DNA of 20,713 nucleotides from positions 1 through 20,713 of the forward strand of contig JBLHRR010000098.1 of assembly GCA_047626155.1 (NCBI GenBank), given 5' to 3'. This DNA comes from CALGLS01 sp047626155. GTDB taxonomy: Bacteria; Bacteroidota; Bacteroidia; Chitinophagales; Saprospiraceae. Positions 6,771 to 16,316 of the stretch are shown in pieces (the first letter of the stretch is position 1; each line of letters begins with the position of its first letter). The notes under the pieces were generated by a model. The model ran no database searches. It was not told where the DNA came from and saw only the letters and a program-made list of their open reading frames with translations. Position numbers and translations under genes: made by a program.

Positions 6771-9700
6771 ATGACAAAGGTGAACACGCTTTTTAGTTTC
6801 TCTCTGCTTTTTTTTGGCATTTGCCTAACCAACCTTTCTGCTCAAAACAATCTTGACGTCAGTTTTCAAAACGGTGCTGGAGTACCAGATTTCCTCAATA
6901 TTTGTGGGGATGAAGACACTGAAGTAGTGAGCATTACATTGGATGGTACTTCCACCGATTCGAGAACTTCAATAACCGCAGTCGCTCACCTCTTCGAGGG
7001 CGTTCAGTTTGTGAGCTTCGATGCTACGAATTCCACTCCGGGTGTAAATCCACCCAACCTTTCCGATCCGAGTAATCCGGTTTTTACCAATTTGCCAAGT
7101 ATGCAACCTGGCGGTTTGGAAGAAATTATCATCGCTTTCTCTGTCAAAGCGAATTGTGAATACATCGATACGATCAATGCTAATAATGCCGCTTCCGTTT
7201 TTGATACCTGGGAATTTACCTACGACTTGGGCCCTTCCCTTGGGTTGAATGAATCAGATGCTAATTCAGAATATCGAGATGCTTTCGCTGTTCCGAATTT
7301 CACGGCTAGCATGAATAATGTTTTTGGTAAAGGGAAAGTAGGGGATTGTTTTACCAGAGAAATAGAGTTGACAAGTAGTGGTTTGGATGGGTTTATAGAT
7401 ACTATGATTTATGAAAATACGCAGGGTGCTGGAATATGGGTGCAGTCTGTTACAGTCAACGGCTTACCTTTAACCTTAACAAAAACCTTGGTAGGAGTAG
7501 ATACATTAATTCAAGGTGTTTTAGATTCTGCTTTCTTTATTCCAAATACATTAGGTGGAGGTGCTGGAAATGGAAACCAGTTCTTCGATCCGGATGAAAC
7601 AGCGACCATCGTAGAGAATATTTGTATGGTTTCTTGCTCAGGTTCAAGAGCTTCTATTCACGATATGTCCTGGGGTTGTGGAGGTGTTTATTGTCAAACC
7701 ACTTCAGTTACGGACTTTATCGAAGTAGGCCAGGGAGCTGCGAATATTATAACCCTGTTGGATGCCAACGCTTCTTTGCCAGATCAATATGCAGGCTATT
7801 GCCAAACCGGTAATTCTACGATTACGATTGTAAATGACGGAGTCGAAATAGATCCAGGTTTTGCAACCATGCTAAATATTGAAGCGGGTATTGGCTTGGG
7901 CAATATGTTTGAAGCCTTAGATGGAGGTTTCGAAATTTCCACTGTTGTCTTTGCTGGAGTAACTTTGGCAAGTCCAACAGCATTGGTTACTTTAGATGGT
8001 AACGCACAATTTATGACAGACCCAGATGGCCCAGGCGGTTTATCCGATTATGATGGTGATGGTTTCTTTGATGATTTGCTGCTAGGCGATTCCATAGAAA
8101 TTACCGCTTACTATGACTTTGATTGTTCCACTGCGCAAGAGTTGGGCGATGATGAAACTTGCCGTAATGATTTCCGAACCAGTTTTTCCGCTAGAGTAAG
8201 TTACGACGATGCTTGTACGGTTAGAGTCACCAGTCAGGATAATAATTATCTTAGACCTTCTAACACTCGTTCTACAGAGGAGAATTTCACAACCGCAGAT
8301 GCCTTTGCATTGTTGGATACCTTTTATATTACACATACAGAAACTCGTTCTGTCAGATTCTTTGAAAAGAACTGTGGAGGTAATGAGCAGTTTATGGTGA
8401 CCGTTGTATTACCTAGCGGAGTGAACCCTATAACTTCTGAAACACAAATCATTAGAAACGGAGGGACTTTCTATTCTCTATCTGGGTCGAGCATGAGCAA
8501 TGATACATTGACATTGATATTTGATGCTTCGGCCTCACCCTTCACTAATGGTGACTATGAAGTAATTATGGCTTTTCAGTCCGATTGTTCGGCAACATTA
8601 GGGCCAACGGTTTTTCCAATGGAATTTGCCCATTACTGTCCTGGTTGTGATTGTAAACATATCTGGTATTGTAGTGAATTGACGGGCCCTTATTTGCACT
8701 CAACAGACCCACCTTGTCCACCGGTCATTTGTGATCCGGGAATTCGAACCACTAGCTTTGAAGTGAATAGAACAACAATTGGTTATACCGATAACAAGTA
8801 CACTACAAAATTTCACTCTGATTCAGCAAATACTAAAGTTGCTATTTCTTGTGATAGTATTGAAATGAAAATTTTGAACGTCGTTGGAGAAACACCAATC
8901 ACAGATTCAATAGGAATGGTCATTACATACAGTAATATTGACGAAACCTACGATAGTACAGAAACCTTCTTATTCGATTATGGAAACTTGCGAATCGTAA
9001 CAGGAGGAACGGAATATACCTGCACTTTTGATACGAGTACCATGAGTATTGAATACATTGATACCTTAAAAATTCTAACCTTCGATTTAAATGAATGTCT
9101 CATAAACTTGGGAGGCGGAGGACTCACGCTGACATCCGGAGATACGATTGAATACATTGGTAATTTCACCGTGAATCCAGACGGTCCGTATCCGGTACAG
9201 TTTAGAACAGTTCCTGATTTGCGAGCGGAAGGTTTTGCTACTATAGACGACGTTGACTATACTTGTGATAATTTTGGAGACATTCTTACGATTGCAAAAA
9301 ACCTAACGGTATTTAATTTTCCAACCAGTAACAATCATCCGAAAGGCTGTGCGCAAACATTTTTGAATTACCAATTGGTGACGATTAACAATGGTTTTGC
9401 AGATTGGTTTGGAACGGAAGTTCGTCAAGCGGTCAAAATTGATTCTATTTCTTTTGATTTTGATCCAAATATCCTGACAGGTTTTGACCTATTTCAACCA
9501 GAAGTTTCTATTCCTGATCATCCTGTTTTCGGTAATGCCTTTTTCCCAGTAGCCGGTTTTGAAACAACACCCAGTGGACATTATGTTGCTCGTTTTGATA
9601 CCTTATTAGATGTACCATCACTTAACACGGTACTGCCATACTCTTTCAATTTTAGAATAGTGGTAATTCCAAATTGTCAATCAGAAACGAGTAGTGAAAA

Positions 9701-12700
9701 CGGAACGCCAAATTATCAACTTGATTCAAGAATTTTCTTTAACGATAGATATTATGCTTCTGTCATCGGCGACGGATCTTGCTCTACAGCACAAAAAGAT
9801 TCTGTAATAAATGACTTGGCCTATACGGATCCACCGACCTTTAATTTTGTATCTAACAGCAATCCTAACGTTTCATTAGTTGGAGATACTGCGGTTTGGA
9901 TCGTTCAATACTGTAACTCTTCTTTCTCTGCAGATGCCGGCGTAACTTGGGTTGCGCTAGAGGATAGTACCAATACGATACAAGTGGTTTCTATGGAAGA
10001 GATTTCAGACCCGGCCAATGAAATTAGTTTAACCGTTGTCCCTTATGGCACGGGTAATTATTTCGGTATTGCACCAGGTTTGGATAAGGCGGATGGTAGT
10101 GCTACTTTAAGTGAAATCTGTAATATCGTTAGAATAAAAGCATTGGTTAATAATTGTGGAACTACTAATTTCCATACCAGCGTAGGTTGGAATTGCGCGC
10201 CTTACTCAGACCCGTTTTGGAACCCCGAGGATTACCCACCTTGTAATGATTTGACTTTACAGCACTCGGTAACGAACCTTGACCCATTGTTGGATGCAAA
10301 CATCATTGCACAAGATAACAATCCAAATATTTGTGATACGATAACCATTGATGTTCTTTTGAGAAATACAGATCAGGGGCGTGTTTATGATTTGGTATCT
10401 CAGATTATATTACCTCCACTCGGAGCTACTTTAGCTACTGGCGGTATTTCATTCGCTTATCCTTCAGGAGCGGCTTTCCTACCTGTGGCAACTGATCCGG
10501 TTTATATTGGAACAAATTTGCAAGGAGACATTTATCAGTTTGGTGGTTTTTCAGATTTGAATTCTTACTTGGATGTAGAAGGGTTCCCTGGCTTCAATGC
10601 CACTAATCCAACGGATTCCAATGAGTTGGTCATTCGATATAAATTTATTACAGATTGTAATTTCATCAGCGGATCATTGTCGTATTACAACTTCCAAGGA
10701 CTAATGGGCTGTGGTGATTCTACCAACTTTGAAACAGGGGAGAGTCTTCCAATTCAATTAGCAGGTACCGCCATCATTCCACCAAAATTATTTGATGTCT
10801 TTTTCGACAATAATTCTACATTGCTACCGGGAGAGTCTTCGGATATTACAATCTCTGTAATAAATACGGAAACCGCGCCTACAGATACTGTAGATAAAGT
10901 AACCTTACGTTTGCCTTTAGAAATTAATTATACCGATCCTTCTACGATTGCAATCACTCCAAACACTTGGACGATAGAAGCACCTGAATTAGATACCGTT
11001 TCTGGTTTCCAATATATCGTATGGTGTTTACCAACAGGACTCTTACAAGGAGATACAGCTAGCTTTAGTTTTGAACTAACCTCACCGGATTATTCTTGTG
11101 ATACTACGATCATACCTGTAGAGTTATTTACGCTTGCACGAATTCCTGTTTTCTGTGATGACCTCGGAACCAATTGCGATGTAGAAACCGTGACCTCTAG
11201 TAATATTGGAAACTTCACAGACTTAAACGTACTGCAAGATTTCATAGATGTGGCTTCCTCCAATCCAACACCTTGCGCTGGAGAAGTTGTCACCCTTACT
11301 GCTAACGGTGCGACAACTTATATCTGGACTAATTCCAGTACTGGCTTAAACATAGGAAATACGCCGTCGGTAGATGTTGCTCCAACGACAACAACGACTT
11401 ACATCGTTTCAGGAACAGATAATGTAACGGGTTGTACCGCTATTGACTCAATTGTAATTGATATAAATGCAGGAACTGCTATGGCCAGCATTACTGCAAA
11501 TGCAACACAGTATTGTCAAGGTGATACCATTGTTTTAACTGGTGGTACTGGTGTAGCTTTAGAATGGTTTGTTGGGCTTACTTCCATAGGATCCGGACCA
11601 ACTATTTCAATATCGGCAACCAATACGACGACCTATGGATTGGCCGTTCAAAATGCACAAGGTTGTAGAGATACTGCTTATTTAACTGTAGGTGTGGATC
11701 CTTCACCAATTCTAGTGAATCCGGTTACCGACTTATCAAATTGTAATGGAACAACCTTCCCAATTTCTTTACAAATAAATCAAAATATTCAGAGCTACAC
11801 CATTTCAGGAAACTTTGCTAATGATGTAGCTGCAGGGAATACGTTGAACTTTAATGCCATTTACAATACTGATACTACATTTTTCGATGTGGTCATTTTT
11901 GGAGACCTCGATGGTTGTTCGGTTACAGAATCCTTTCTGATTTTGCCATGTCCTTGTCAGTCGCCAGAAATTGTAACTATTGCGGTGGTAGGAGCAACTT
12001 GTGGTAATAATGATGGCTCAGCGATCATACATCTGAATGAGGATGAGAGTTTGTATACTTTCAGCTGGACACCGGGTAACTTAAATGGCGATACACAAAC
12101 AGGTTTGTCATTCGGAGGTTACACCGTAGATATAGCAAATACGATCACCCCAGGATGTAACACCACTGCCTACGTGGCGATCATCAACGCCGATGGTCCA
12201 ATAGCAACGGCAGTTACAACTCCAGCTACCTGTATGGCAAGTGATGGGTGTGCTACGTTGATGCCTGCTACTTTTACTTATACTTGGGCAGATGGCACTA
12301 TAGCTAATAATCGTTGTGATTTACCAACCGGTACTCATTTCGCAACGATTACGGATCCTGCGAATCCAGCTTGTCAAAATGTAATAGCAGTGTTAATTGG
12401 TGAAGAAAATCCGTTGGAAGCGACAATGAATACCGTAACGGCTCCAGACTGTGGCGTGGCCAACGGAGAAGTGAATATTGTAGTAAACGGAGGTTCTGGA
12501 TCGTACAATTTCACTTGGCAAGATGGTACGAATTTAACAACAGGCACACGTACCGGCTTAACCGCGGGTGTTTATAATGTGACCATTTCAGAGAATGGCG
12601 CAGATGGGTGTGAACTGCCCTTTATCTTCGTTTTGATTGATAATGTCCCTCCTGGCTTGGTTGTCATTTCTGATACTATGGACGTGACTTGTCGAGGCGC

Positions 12701-15700
12701 AACAGATGGGAGTATCAATTATAATGTAACTTATGATGGCGGTTTTACAGCTCCAGCTGATATTACGTTTACAAATGGTTTTACCGAATTCACCAATGGA
12801 AATTTACCTCCAGGTGCTTACTGCATCGTCATCAATGATGGCAATGGTTGTGTAGCTGGTGGAGGTTGTTTCACTATAGAAGAACCAGATCCAATCAGTT
12901 TGTTATATGTAATGTCACCTGCTTGTGAAGTACCTGTAACAGTAGATGTAACAGCATCAGGGGGTAGCGCACCTTATAACTTTGATTGGCTAGACATCAC
13001 GCCAAATCCTGGAATTGACCCAGAAGATAGAATAGATTTGATGGCTGGAACGGATTACTTTATAACAGTTACAGATGCGAACAACTGTACTTTAGAAGAC
13101 GATGTCGTTGCTAGTCCTTGTACAGAGTGTATTCAACCTACTTTGAATTCTGTTATTATAATGGAAGCTGATTGTGGCGAGAATGATGGAATGGCCATCA
13201 TCGGTTTGTTTGAAGAGGAGACAAATTATTCCTTCACTTGGAGTCCTGGTGGTTTAACTGGAAATACACAAACCGATTTACCCGCTGGTCTTTATACCGT
13301 GTTGGTGAGTAGCAATCAAGTTGCAAATTGCGAAATGGAAGTTAATGTACTCATCACAACAGAAGGAGGTCCTGAGGCGACTTATCAAACATTGCCCGCC
13401 ATTTGTCAGGCTGGTGATGGTGTTGCGGTTCTGACTCCTGCCAATTTTGACTACACTTGGCCAACCGCTGGCAACCCCGTTACAAATGTCAGAAACGATC
13501 TTGCTGCTGGAACTTATACCGTAACTATTGAAGACCCGGTCAATCCAGGATGTCTTAATGTTATTGAGGTTTTGATTGAAGAAAATAATCCAATGTATGC
13601 GACTACGGAAGTAGTTACTGCTCCGGATTGTGGTATTGCCAATGGAACGATTACAGTTCATCCATTAGGAGGAAGCGGTTCTTATACTTTCTATTGGAAT
13701 GATCCCGCGGTGCCTTCCACGGATAGTACACAGACAAATTTAGCTGCCGGAACTTACGTGGTTACTATTGAAGATAATAATGTAGCTACGGGATGTACGA
13801 TAGAATATGTATTTACATTAATTGATAATATCGGAAGTACAACTGTCAGTATAATTGATACGATTGCCAGTGCTTGCTTTGAGGAAAACAATGGATCTAT
13901 TTTGTTTGATGTAGTTTATGATGGAACGTTTGTAGGGCCAGCTGATACTATTATAACAAGTGGGTTACAAATTTTTGAAAATGGATCATTACCCGCAGGT
14001 AGTTATTGTTTACAAATCAATGATGCCAACGGCTGCATTGCTGCTTCTGCCTGTTTCGAATTGCACGATCCAGAGCCTATGGAATTACTTTTCGTAGTCA
14101 CAGAAGATTGTGGTGGCAACGGTTCTATAACAACTACGGTTGTTGGCGGTACTCCAGCATTCAACTATGACTGGGCACACATTTCGCCGAGTACTTCTGA
14201 CTCAAAAGATCTTACAAACCTAACAATAGGTAATTATGACTTACTTGTTACAGATGCCAATGGCTGTACGATTCAAGAAACAGAAGTCTTTGTTCTAGCG
14301 TGTATAGATCCATGTAATCTTTTCAATGGACAAGATTCTGCTTGGTTGCAAATGGAAGTATGTGGTGGTGAATTGGTACTTTGTTTAGGCTTACCAATTC
14401 AGGATATTAGCTTACTCATTATTACAGATAATGGATTGCCTTATACCGGTGGATTCGAAGGATGCGCTTTCGATACCATCCATGCTTATAACTATGTGGA
14501 TTTATTTGGGCAAGGTGCTCAAGGGCCATATGATTTGATCTCTTGGTCAGTGGACGGAACAATTTTTAGTGGCGAGTTCCCAGATGTAAACGCACTGGTA
14601 GATTCCATGAATATTTGGGATCCACTTGGAGGTTGGGGTTTTGCTTCTGTCGGACAAATTATTTCTGGTGGTGCAAATGGCAGCAACTATGGTTCAATGG
14701 AAATTATCGCCTTGATCAATAACCCACCATTGACTTCATTCTTGGGTGTTAGCTTCCTCGCAGAGCCAAGTGGTTTTGGAATTGTGCTAGATGAAGGAAC
14801 GCACGAAATCATTATCGGAGACACGATTAATAATTGTACAGATACGCTTTTCGTAACTGCGCTTTGTTCCACACTAGATACGATTTACACACAAGTAATT
14901 GTTGAAACGACAGATACTCTTTGTATTGATTTTGATGATCTGGTTGGGGCCTTGGATACGATTTACAACTTCTGTGAACAAGGAGACAATGCCACGGTTA
15001 CGGTAATTCCGGGAACCAATTGTATTGAAATAATAGGTGATGAAATAGGACAAGACATTGCTTGTATTGTAGCTTGCGATGTATTGGGAATATGTGATAC
15101 GGTAATTGTCATTATAGATGTTGTTCCTCCTTATGATGCAGTGTATGGAGGCGACTGTATTAATACGAATATAACACACTGCATAGATACGAGTACCGTT
15201 CAGGTTACAGGTAATATTGTCAGTATGATCAACCTCTGTCTGGAGCCTTCAGGGGAATCGGTTCTATTCGAAATAGATCTTGATAATTACTGTGTTAGAT
15301 ATAAGGGGATTAGTCCGGGACCGGATACAGCTTGCATACAGCTCTGCGATGCTATGGGAATATGTGATACCTTCACTTATTATATTACGACACAAGACTG
15401 TGGTATAACTTCAACCGTGCTTTGTGATACGGTCTATGTCTTCCATACGGATACCTTCTGTTTAGATTTATCAGAGCTTGCAGGCAATCCAGTTTCTATA
15501 GAAAGTGTTTGTTCAGATGCTTCTTTCGGTGATGTTGATTTTTACCTTGACCCAATCAATTATTGCGTGAATTTCACTGGAATATTCACAGGGCAGGACA
15601 CCGCCTGTATCGTTGTTTGTGATGAATTTGGCATATGCGATACCACCTTCTTCTGTATCTTTGTTGAAGTTTTTGATGGAGGTCCTTTTGCCACCTTTGA

Positions 15701-16220
15701 TTGCGATACCACATTTATTGGAACCCCGATAGTTCTCGATGTAATAGCAAACGATACACTCTGGGGTGGAAAGGATAGCTTAGTTATACTCGAACAACCT
15801 TCCTATGGTACGGCCACTGTTAATCTCGACTGTTCCGTCACCTATAATCCCGGAGATGAATACTGTGAAAGGTGGGATTATTTCGTTTACGAAGTTTGTA
15901 ATGTCAATGGTTGTGATACGGCACTAGTTAAGGTATATATAGAATGTGTAGATATTGTTATATTCACTGCCGTCTCTCCAAACGGAGATAACCAAAACGA
16001 TTTCTTCCACATCGCAGGGATCCTTGACTTCCCAGACAATGAGTTAACCATCTTGAATCGTTGGGGGAATGAAGTCTATAATACCCGTTCCTATCAAAAC
16101 AAATGGGCCGGAACCTACAATAATAACAAAGAGTTGCCGGATGGTACTTATTATTACCTTTTAAAGTTGAATGATGATGCGGGGCGTGTGTTCCAGGGGT
16201 TCTTGGAGTTGCATCGGTAA
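6771..16220 (+). CDS. Giant adhesin-like surface protein with SprB repeats and CHU_C sorting domain
   Basis: 3149 residues. A signal peptide (1-25, ending NLSAQ) predicts Sec export. Residues about 26-1490 form a long series of beta-sandwich modules resembling DUF11/conserved-repeat surface domains, with a likely Ca-binding loop at 426-435 (DYDGDGFFDD). Two Ig-like domains follow (about 1495-1568 and 1572-1650), then a related module to 1728. Residues 1729-2510 carry ten SprB-type repeats (patterns such as TCGNNDGSA, FSWTPG, AGTYTVTI, TDANGCT) arranged as two paralogous five-repeat blocks. Residues 2511-2698 are a unique domain. Residues about 2699-2967 are three Cys-rich repeats each ending in a form of GxDxACIxxCDxxGICDT. 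A cadherin-like domain spans about 2970-3062. The C-terminal 85 residues (AVSPNGDNQNDFFHI, LTILNRWGNEVYN, ELPDGTYYYLLKL) are a gliding-motility-associated CHU_C domain. In that family this domain directs type IX secretion (type B) and surface attachment. Adhesion or gliding is the inferred role; the ligand is unknown. No PorP/SprF-like partner is adjacent. Confidence 0.93.
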   Translation: MTKVNTLFSFSLLFFGICLTNLSAQNNLDVSFQNGAGVPDFLNICGDEDTEVVSITLDGTSTDSRTSITAVAHLFEGVQFVSFDATNSTPGVNPPNLSDPSNPVFTNLPSMQPGGLEEIIIAFSVKANCEYIDTINANNAASVFDTWEFTYDLGPSLGLNESDANSEYRDAFAVPNFTASMNNVFGKGKVGDCFTREIELTSSGLDGFIDTMIYENTQGAGIWVQSVTVNGLPLTLTKTLVGVDTLIQGVLDSAFFIPNTLGGGAGNGNQFFDPDETATIVENICMVSCSGSRASIHDMSWGCGGVYCQTTSVTDFIEVGQGAANIITLLDANASLPDQYAGYCQTGNSTITIVNDGVEIDPGFATMLNIEAGIGLGNMFEALDGGFEISTVVFAGVTLASPTALVTLDGNAQFMTDPDGPGGLSDYDGDGFFDDLLLGDSIEITAYYDFDCSTAQELGDDETCRNDFRTSFSARVSYDDACTVRVTSQDNNYLRPSNTRSTEENFTTADAFALLDTFYITHTETRSVRFFEKNCGGNEQFMVTVVLPSGVNPITSETQIIRNGGTFYSLSGSSMSNDTLTLIFDASASPFTNGDYEVIMAFQSDCSATLGPTVFPMEFAHYCPGCDCKHIWYCSELTGPYLHSTDPPCPPVICDPGIRTTSFEVNRTTIGYTDNKYTTKFHSDSANTKVAISCDSIEMKILNVVGETPITDSIGMVITYSNIDETYDSTETFLFDYGNLRIVTGGTEYTCTFDTSTMSIEYIDTLKILTFDLNECLINLGGGGLTLTSGDTIEYIGNFTVNPDGPYPVQFRTVPDLRAEGFATIDDVDYTCDNFGDILTIAKNLTVFNFPTSNNHPKGCAQTFLNYQLVTINNGFADWFGTEVRQAVKIDSISFDFDPNILTGFDLFQPEVSIPDHPVFGNAFFPVAGFETTPSGHYVARFDTLLDVPSLNTVLPYSFNFRIVVIPNCQSETSSENGTPNYQLDSRIFFNDRYYASVIGDGSCSTAQKDSVINDLAYTDPPTFNFVSNSNPNVSLVGDTAVWIVQYCNSSFSADAGVTWVALEDSTNTIQVVSMEEISDPANEISLTVVPYGTGNYFGIAPGLDKADGSATLSEICNIVRIKALVNNCGTTNFHTSVGWNCAPYSDPFWNPEDYPPCNDLTLQHSVTNLDPLLDANIIAQDNNPNICDTITIDVLLRNTDQGRVYDLVSQIILPPLGATLATGGISFAYPSGAAFLPVATDPVYIGTNLQGDIYQFGGFSDLNSYLDVEGFPGFNATNPTDSNELVIRYKFITDCNFISGSLSYYNFQGLMGCGDSTNFETGESLPIQLAGTAIIPPKLFDVFFDNNSTLLPGESSDITISVINTETAPTDTVDKVTLRLPLEINYTDPSTIAITPNTWTIEAPELDTVSGFQYIVWCLPTGLLQGDTASFSFELTSPDYSCDTTIIPVELFTLARIPVFCDDLGTNCDVETVTSSNIGNFTDLNVLQDFIDVASSNPTPCAGEVVTLTANGATTYIWTNSSTGLNIGNTPSVDVAPTTTTTYIVSGTDNVTGCTAIDSIVIDINAGTAMASITANATQYCQGDTIVLTGGTGVALEWFVGLTSIGSGPTISISATNTTTYGLAVQNAQGCRDTAYLTVGVDPSPILVNPVTDLSNCNGTTFPISLQINQNIQSYTISGNFANDVAAGNTLNFNAIYNTDTTFFDVVIFGDLDGCSVTESFLILPCPCQSPEIVTIAVVGATCGNNDGSAIIHLNEDESLYTFSWTPGNLNGDTQTGLSFGGYTVDIANTITPGCNTTAYVAIINADGPIATAVTTPATCMASDGCATLMPATFTYTWADGTIANNRCDLPTGTHFATITDPANPACQNVIAVLIGEENPLEATMNTVTAPDCGVANGEVNIVVNGGSGSYNFTWQDGTNLTTGTRTGLTAGVYNVTISENGADGCELPFIFVLIDNVPPGLVVISDTMDVTCRGATDGSINYNVTYDGGFTAPADITFTNGFTEFTNGNLPPGAYCIVINDGNGCVAGGGCFTIEEPDPISLLYVMSPACEVPVTVDVTASGGSAPYNFDWLDITPNPGIDPEDRIDLMAGTDYFITVTDANNCTLEDDVVASPCTECIQPTLNSVIIMEADCGENDGMAIIGLFEEETNYSFTWSPGGLTGNTQTDLPAGLYTVLVSSNQVANCEMEVNVLITTEGGPEATYQTLPAICQAGDGVAVLTPANFDYTWPTAGNPVTNVRNDLAAGTYTVTIEDPVNPGCLNVIEVLIEENNPMYATTEVVTAPDCGIANGTITVHPLGGSGSYTFYWNDPAVPSTDSTQTNLAAGTYVVTIEDNNVATGCTIEYVFTLIDNIGSTTVSIIDTIASACFEENNGSILFDVVYDGTFVGPADTIITSGLQIFENGSLPAGSYCLQINDANGCIAASACFELHDPEPMELLFVVTEDCGGNGSITTTVVGGTPAFNYDWAHISPSTSDSKDLTNLTIGNYDLLVTDANGCTIQETEVFVLACIDPCNLFNGQDSAWLQMEVCGGELVLCLGLPIQDISLLIITDNGLPYTGGFEGCAFDTIHAYNYVDLFGQGAQGPYDLISWSVDGTIFSGEFPDVNALVDSMNIWDPLGGWGFASVGQIISGGANGSNYGSMEIIALINNPPLTSFLGVSFLAEPSGFGIVLDEGTHEIIIGDTINNCTDTLFVTALCSTLDTIYTQVIVETTDTLCIDFDDLVGALDTIYNFCEQGDNATVTVIPGTNCIEIIGDEIGQDIACIVACDVLGICDTVIVIIDVVPPYDAVYGGDCINTNITHCIDTSTVQVTGNIVSMINLCLEPSGESVLFEIDLDNYCVRYKGISPGPDTACIQLCDAMGICDTFTYYITTQDCGITSTVLCDTVYVFHTDTFCLDLSELAGNPVSIESVCSDASFGDVDFYLDPINYCVNFTGIFTGQDTACIVVCDEFGICDTTFFCIFVEVFDGGPFATFDCDTTFIGTPIVLDVIANDTLWGGKDSLVILEQPSYGTATVNLDCSVTYNPGDEYCERWDYFVYEVCNVNGCDTALVKVYIECVDIVIFTAVSPNGDNQNDFFHIAGILDFPDNELTILNRWGNEVYNTRSYQNKWAGTYNNNKELPDGTYYYLLKLNDDAGRVFQGFLELHR
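11955..13127 (+). repeat. SprB-repeat block A (five units)
   Basis: Encodes residues 1729-2119 of the giant protein. It contains five SprB-type units with landmarks ATCGNNDGSA, ATCMASDGCA, APDCGVANGE, VTCRGATDGS and PACEVPVTVD. The fourth unit is recognisable by LPPGAYC and the fifth ends in VTDANNCT. Its unit order is repeated in block B immediately downstream. Confidence 0.8.
13128..14300 (+). repeat. SprB-repeat block B (five units), paralogous to block A
   Basis: Encodes residues 2120-2510, also 391 residues. Landmarks in the same order are ADCGENDGMA, AICQAGDGVA, APDCGIANGT, SACFEENNGS and EDCGGNGSIT, with LPAGSYC in unit four and VTDANGCT in unit five. Matching landmarks lie 391-395 residues after those in block A, so small internal indels cancel out. 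The nucleotide sequences have diverged clearly, so the duplication is not recent. Confidence 0.8.
14865..15672 (+). repeat. Three Cys-rich repeats of about 90 residues
   Basis: Within residues 2699-2967 of the giant protein the motifs GQDIACIVACDVLGICDT, GPDTACIQLCDAMGICDT and GQDTACIVVCDEFGICDT begin at residues 2760, 2850 and 2941, giving a period of 90-91. Each is preceded by a conserved pattern of an LCIDF/FCLDL-type strand and a YC..(Y/F)(K/T)G-type strand. The conserved Cys pairs suggest disulphides after export. Confidence 0.75.
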
Positions 16221-16241
16221 AATAGTGGTTAGTACTTTAGG

Positions 16242-16289
16242 ATATAACAAATCCCCATCGATTGAAGATCGTATGGGGATTTGTTATAT
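16242..16289. terminator. Bidirectional terminator between convergent genes
   Basis: 16242-16258 and 16273-16289 are perfect 17-bp inverted repeats. Inside them CGAT (16259-16262) can pair with ATCG (16268-16271), lengthening the stem with one bulged T. The arms have a GC core (CCCC/GGGG) and A/T-rich outer ends, giving a U-rich 3' side in both directions. The element begins 22 nt after the giant gene's stop and lies 27 nt beyond the end of ruvB, so it can serve both. Confidence 0.78.
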
Positions 16290-16316
16290 TATAAGGGAGA
16301 AAAAATAGTTATGGGT

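Noticed and set aside
8738..8750. Minus-strand GGTTCGAATTCCC resembling a tRNA T-arm
   Set aside because: It lies inside the coding frame of the giant gene, and no acceptor, D or anticodon arms can be assembled around it.
13278..13661. 127-codon minus-strand open frame
   Set aside because: Antisense to the SprB repeats of the giant gene; no recognisable domain and no promoter or ribosome-binding signal.
11955..14300. CRISPR-like or satellite DNA repeat
   Set aside because: The periodicity is at the protein level (SprB units); nucleotide copies are clearly diverged and lie within one open reading frame.
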